A stretch of 15,818 nt of DNA from Bacteriovoracaceae bacterium. GTDB taxonomy: Bacteria; Bdellovibrionota; Bacteriovoracia; Bacteriovoracales; Bacteriovoracaceae. The notes under the pieces are model-generated. The model was given only the letters and a program-made list of their open reading frames with translations, was not told the origin of the DNA and did no database searches. This document shows positions 13,748-15,818 of this stretch, piece after piece. Position 1 is the stretch's first letter; every line of letters starts with the position of its first letter. Both the position numbers and the translations under genes were made by a program. The stretch is taken from NCBI GenBank assembly GCA_947448095.1, contig CANFNN010000032.1, positions 1 through 15,818 on the forward strand, written 5' to 3'.

Positions 13748-14602
13748 ATGCAGACGAATCTTTTCAACTATACGACTCTCTCTACTCGGTTGGAAAAATC
13801 CACCAGAACTCTTTTCGTCACCTTGAATCGTCCAGACTGGAAGAATTCTTTTCGGCTAGAAATGTTATTTGAACTAGAATCGTTGTTCGCTTGGTGCACC
13901 ACTCGCGTGGAAATTAACACCATCTTCATTGACTCCTCATCATCTGAGTTTTCAACTGGACTTGACCTCGACGCTCTCGCCACTTTGTCAGCAACTCAAC
14001 TAGACAAGATCAATACAAAGCTTCAAAAAATCATATTCGCCATGATGCAGTTACCTCAAACAATAGTAATGGATTTAGGCCATGGAACTCAAACTATTGC
14101 CTCTGAGTTTGCTCTCGGTGCGGACATTCGAATTGCTCATAAAGACGCCAAGGTCAGTTTCAATCACTGCCACTATGGCCTAGTTCCGGCCGCAGGCGGA
14201 ATGAGCATGCTCTCGACTCTAGTTTCTCCAGCGTTCTCTCGCAGCTGGGTCCTTTCAGGTGCTGCTCTTAATGAATCAGTGCTGACAAATTCTGGCTTCA
14301 TAACTGAAGCGTATTCAGAAAATAAAAATGAAGTGATCGCTCAAACATTGAGCAGAATTGCGAATCTCGCTCCCGTACAAAGAATTCAGGCCAAACTTGG
14401 CCTCTTTGAAACTCTTCGTAATCAATTTGAATCTGGCATCGTCATGGACCGAAAAATTGCTAAGGCCTCTATGATCACCGAAGACTGGAGATCAAAAAAG
14501 CCTGAATCAAAAGAATTTGGTTTTATGCCGGCAAAATCTATGTCTTATTCGGTGAAGCTTTCACTGATTAAAACTGAAGAAACTCAGCCAACTGAACACT
14601 AA
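13748..14602 (+). CDS. Crotonase-fold (enoyl-CoA hydratase/isomerase) protein with an atypical active site
   Basis: 284 residues from the ATG at 13748, preceded by AAGGAAGG with 4 to 7 bases of spacing; a TTG at 13724 would add eight residues but has no better site. The crotonase pattern is visible: LNRPDWKNSF near 26-35, the oxyanion segment FSTGLDL at 68-74, SEFALGADIRIAH at 119-131, and GLVPAAGGMSML at 144-155. Aligned with rat mitochondrial crotonase, Glu120 corresponds to Glu144, but the second catalytic glutamate (Glu164, in the PE motif) is replaced by His140 in the segment FNHCHYG. Simple hydration of enoyl-CoA is therefore unlikely; isomerase-like, other CoA chemistry or a non-catalytic role remain open. 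No other fatty-acid gene is adjacent. It has its own upstream dyads and abuts the convergent gene. Confidence 0.85.
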   Translation: MQTNLFNYTTLSTRLEKSTRTLFVTLNRPDWKNSFRLEMLFELESLFAWCTTRVEINTIFIDSSSSEFSTGLDLDALATLSATQLDKINTKLQKIIFAMMQLPQTIVMDLGHGTQTIASEFALGADIRIAHKDAKVSFNHCHYGLVPAAGGMSMLSTLVSPAFSRSWVLSGAALNESVLTNSGFITEAYSENKNEVIAQTLSRIANLAPVQRIQAKLGLFETLRNQFESGIVMDRKIAKASMITEDWRSKKPESKEFGFMPAKSMSYSVKLSLIKTEETQPTEH

Positions 14603-15337
14603 TTACCAGCACGCTGTCGTTAAACGATTAGGAGTTGTATTCCAGATCATTTTTTGACCTGATTTGGGAAGTCCATCACTTGAATAAGCAATGGTATATT
14701 CAATTGAAGTGGAATAATTAGAATCATAGATTTCAAAGACGACTTTATCGCTAGTCTTAGCCACTGAATGAACCGCCACGACGTGGCTATAGTACAAGAG
14801 TAGTGGCCAGCGACCTTGCTTAAGATCTGCTCTTAGACTTTCCACTTTCGCGTGTAAATTTAAGCGTCCCAATTTAGTTTTTATTGGTGCATCTTGAAGA
14901 ATCAAAAATTCTTCTAAATTCCAAGAGATCTCTCGAATTGCTATGTCGGTGTTGTAATCAATAGCGTTCGCCATCATAAGATTTTTATGGGCCTTACAGA
15001 AATCGTATAAATTTGAATAACCAGAAATTTTCACTTTTTTCTTCAAACTGCAGCCACCAGAGTGATATCGACGAAGCTCACTCATGGCACTCATAGCTTC
15101 GTTATAGGTCATCTTGGCCTTTGAGGCCTGAAAAGTTGCATGTTCATGGAAGGCAGAAACAATCCCAGACATCCCCTGGCAAACTCCCTTCTTGCTACCT
15201 AGCTCACCCATGGGCCCAAAGCGCTTGAGCTCAGGAGTCCCATTCGTGAAACACAGACCGTCTTTATTCATGGTAAAGGACCAGGCAAGACCCGGAAGAG
15301 TAAGAAGAATGAGGATCAATTGAAAGATTGGTTTCAT
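14603..15337 (-). CDS. Secreted papain-like cysteine-protease-fold candidate
   Basis: 244 residues with a clear Sec signal peptide (hydrophobic residues about 5-18, likely cleavage after AWS at 20). The mature part shows the order expected of a papain-like or C39-like fold: Cys53 in GVCQGMSG (51-58), followed by a helix, then His185 in YYSHVVAVHSV, then Asp205 and Asn207 in FEIYDSNYS. The paired pattern of a Cys-x-Gly-Met segment, a His-containing strand and a YDxN turn is familiar from uncharacterised bacterial proteins of this fold; I cannot name a specific family. Further Cys at 29, 96, 114 and 243 may form disulfides. The start has no Shine-Dalgarno; TATAAT (minus strand 15351-15346) lies only 8 bases upstream, suggesting a leaderless transcript. 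The start codon also lies inside an inverted repeat. Catalytic activity is inference. Confidence 0.82.
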   Translation of the reverse strand: MKPIFQLILILLTLPGLAWSFTMNKDGLCFTNGTPELKRFGPMGELGSKKGVCQGMSGIVSAFHEHATFQASKAKMTYNEAMSAMSELRRYHSGGCSLKKKVKISGYSNLYDFCKAHKNLMMANAIDYNTDIAIREISWNLEEFLILQDAPIKTKLGRLNLHAKVESLRADLKQGRWPLLLYYSHVVAVHSVAKTSDKVVFEIYDSNYSTSIEYTIAYSSDGLPKSGQKMIWNTTPNRLTTACW

Positions 15338-15398
15338 TGAATGAGATTATAGCTACAAACCACGAAGATTACGCGATGAGCTATAAATTATTCAATGA
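15334..15398. repeat. Interrupted inverted repeat covering the start codon of the 14603-15337 gene
   Basis: Two paired arm sets are nested. TCATTGAAT (15334-15342) pairs with ATTCAATGA (15390-15398), and TTATAGCT (15347-15354) pairs with AGCTATAA (15379-15386). They are interrupted by 4 and 3 unpaired bases and centred on a 24-base loop. In total 17 exact pairs span 65 bases. The inner arm overlaps the TATAAT element and the outer arm contains the ATG of the minus-strand gene. Confidence 0.7.
15346..15351 (-). promoter_or_regulatory. Perfect -10 hexamer (TATAAT) 8 bases before the start codon
   Basis: Read on the minus strand, TATAAT at 15351-15346 would place transcription initiation at or next to the ATG at 15337, giving a leaderless mRNA; this agrees with the absence of a Shine-Dalgarno. 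The -35 at 17-base spacing (GCGTAA) is poor, so the promoter may need an activator. Confidence 0.35.
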
Positions 15399-15418
15399 CA
15401 CCTAGCTATTTGAAAGTA

Positions 15419-15818
15419 TTACTTTTTACAAAGCAAGTGACATCTCATCATGGCAGTCATAAACGAATTATGAGACCAAGTCAGATCAACCGCCCCCTGC
15501 ATCGTACCCGACACATGGTTAAACTGCTCAGACAAATGCCCCACACGATCAGAATGAAACAGCACGCGTTTGAATTGATTCTCAGTCATGTCAGTGAGGT
15601 TTTTACTCAAGACAGAAGTCAGTTTACCCGTTTTATTTAATTCATCTTTTAAGAGGCAGTAATACTCACCTAGAGCAATGGTGGAAAGAAACCATGGGTT
15701 TCCAAGTTTTGTAGTTGTGTAGCCATCATAGCGATCTTCTGGATAGCGACCAATACCAACACCCAGATCGGAATATTTTTTGTTCACGTCATAAATTTCA
15801 GCAAACGTATTGGTTAAA
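15419..15818 (-). CDS. GH15-type glucoamylase-like glycosidase, C-terminal fragment (5' end outside window)
   Basis: The frame is open to the right edge, giving about 132 residues ending in a natural stop at 15419. The visible part has the hallmarks of the end of a GH15 catalytic (alpha/alpha)6 barrel: GIGRYPEDRYDGY, GNPWFLSTIALGEYY, GHLSEQF and VDLTWSHNSF. In fungal glucoamylases the catalytic base is the Glu of the S-E-Q segment; here it is present (codon at 15529-15527). The acid residue lies off the edge. Family members release glucose from the ends of starch or glycogen-like chains. The product may be cytoplasmic, for internal glycogen, or periplasmic; the missing N-terminus would decide. 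An apparent GTG start at 15787 is inside the fold and not the true start. It reads toward the cysteine-protease-like gene 81 bases downstream. Confidence 0.88.
   Translation of the reverse strand, partial: LTNTFAEIYDVNKKYSDLGVGIGRYPEDRYDGYTTTKLGNPWFLSTIALGEYYCLLKDELNKTGKLTSVLSKNLTDMTENQFKRVLFHSDRVGHLSEQFNHVSGTMQGAVDLTWSHNSFMTAMMRCHLLCKK

Overview
The window reads as chromosomal DNA of a Gram-negative bacterium with an outer membrane. The evidence is two predicted outer-membrane barrel proteins ending in a C-terminal Phe, a lipoprotein with a lipobox, Sec signal peptides and a complete SecA. Gene style (short low-complexity linkers, Lys/Glu-rich proteins, roughly 40-45% G+C by eye) and the combination of PrkA, an anchored M23 peptidase and SecA are compatible with the Bdellovibrionota, perhaps the Bacteriovorax/Peredibacter group. 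That assignment is inference. Most of the window is housekeeping or envelope genes. No tRNA, rRNA, CRISPR, insertion sequence or phage gene was seen, and no gene-free stretch exceeds about 225 bases.

Layout: (1) 3-866, minus: N-terminal two thirds or less of a PrkA-type serine protein kinase, running off the left edge. (2) 1076-8064, plus: a tight five-gene run of PP2C phosphatase, membrane-anchored M23 peptidase, secA, an acidic-repeat protein with a YbjQ-like C-terminal domain, and a GlpD-type FAD dehydrogenase. (3) 8061-10642, minus: two adjacent paralogous barrel proteins that share an N-terminal module. (4) 10818-13079, plus: a 70-residue basic protein, trxB and a multi-pass membrane protein with a DUF2914-like C-terminus. 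(5) 13080-13526, minus: a small lipoprotein. (6) 13748-14602, plus: a crotonase-fold protein lacking one of the two usual catalytic glutamates. (7) 14603-15337, minus: a secreted protein with a papain-like Cys/His/Asp pattern. (8) 15419-15818, minus: the C-terminal end of a GH15-type glucoamylase-like protein, running off the right edge.

How the parts may work together: a Ser/Thr kinase and a Ser/Thr phosphatase are divergently transcribed from one roughly 210-bp region, so they could form a reversible phosphorylation pair. The phosphatase leads a run that includes cell-wall cleavage and protein export. The small basic protein, trxB and the membrane protein form a second operon behind the best sigma-70-like promoter in the window.

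Points that stand out: the gene after secA has its only well-placed Shine-Dalgarno in front of an in-frame CTG, not its first ATG; all three convergent gene pairs abut or overlap with no room for a terminator; a long interrupted inverted repeat covers the start codon of the secreted cysteine-protease-like gene; and several dyads cluster upstream of the crotonase gene. I did not find a clear undescribed defence or mobile system.
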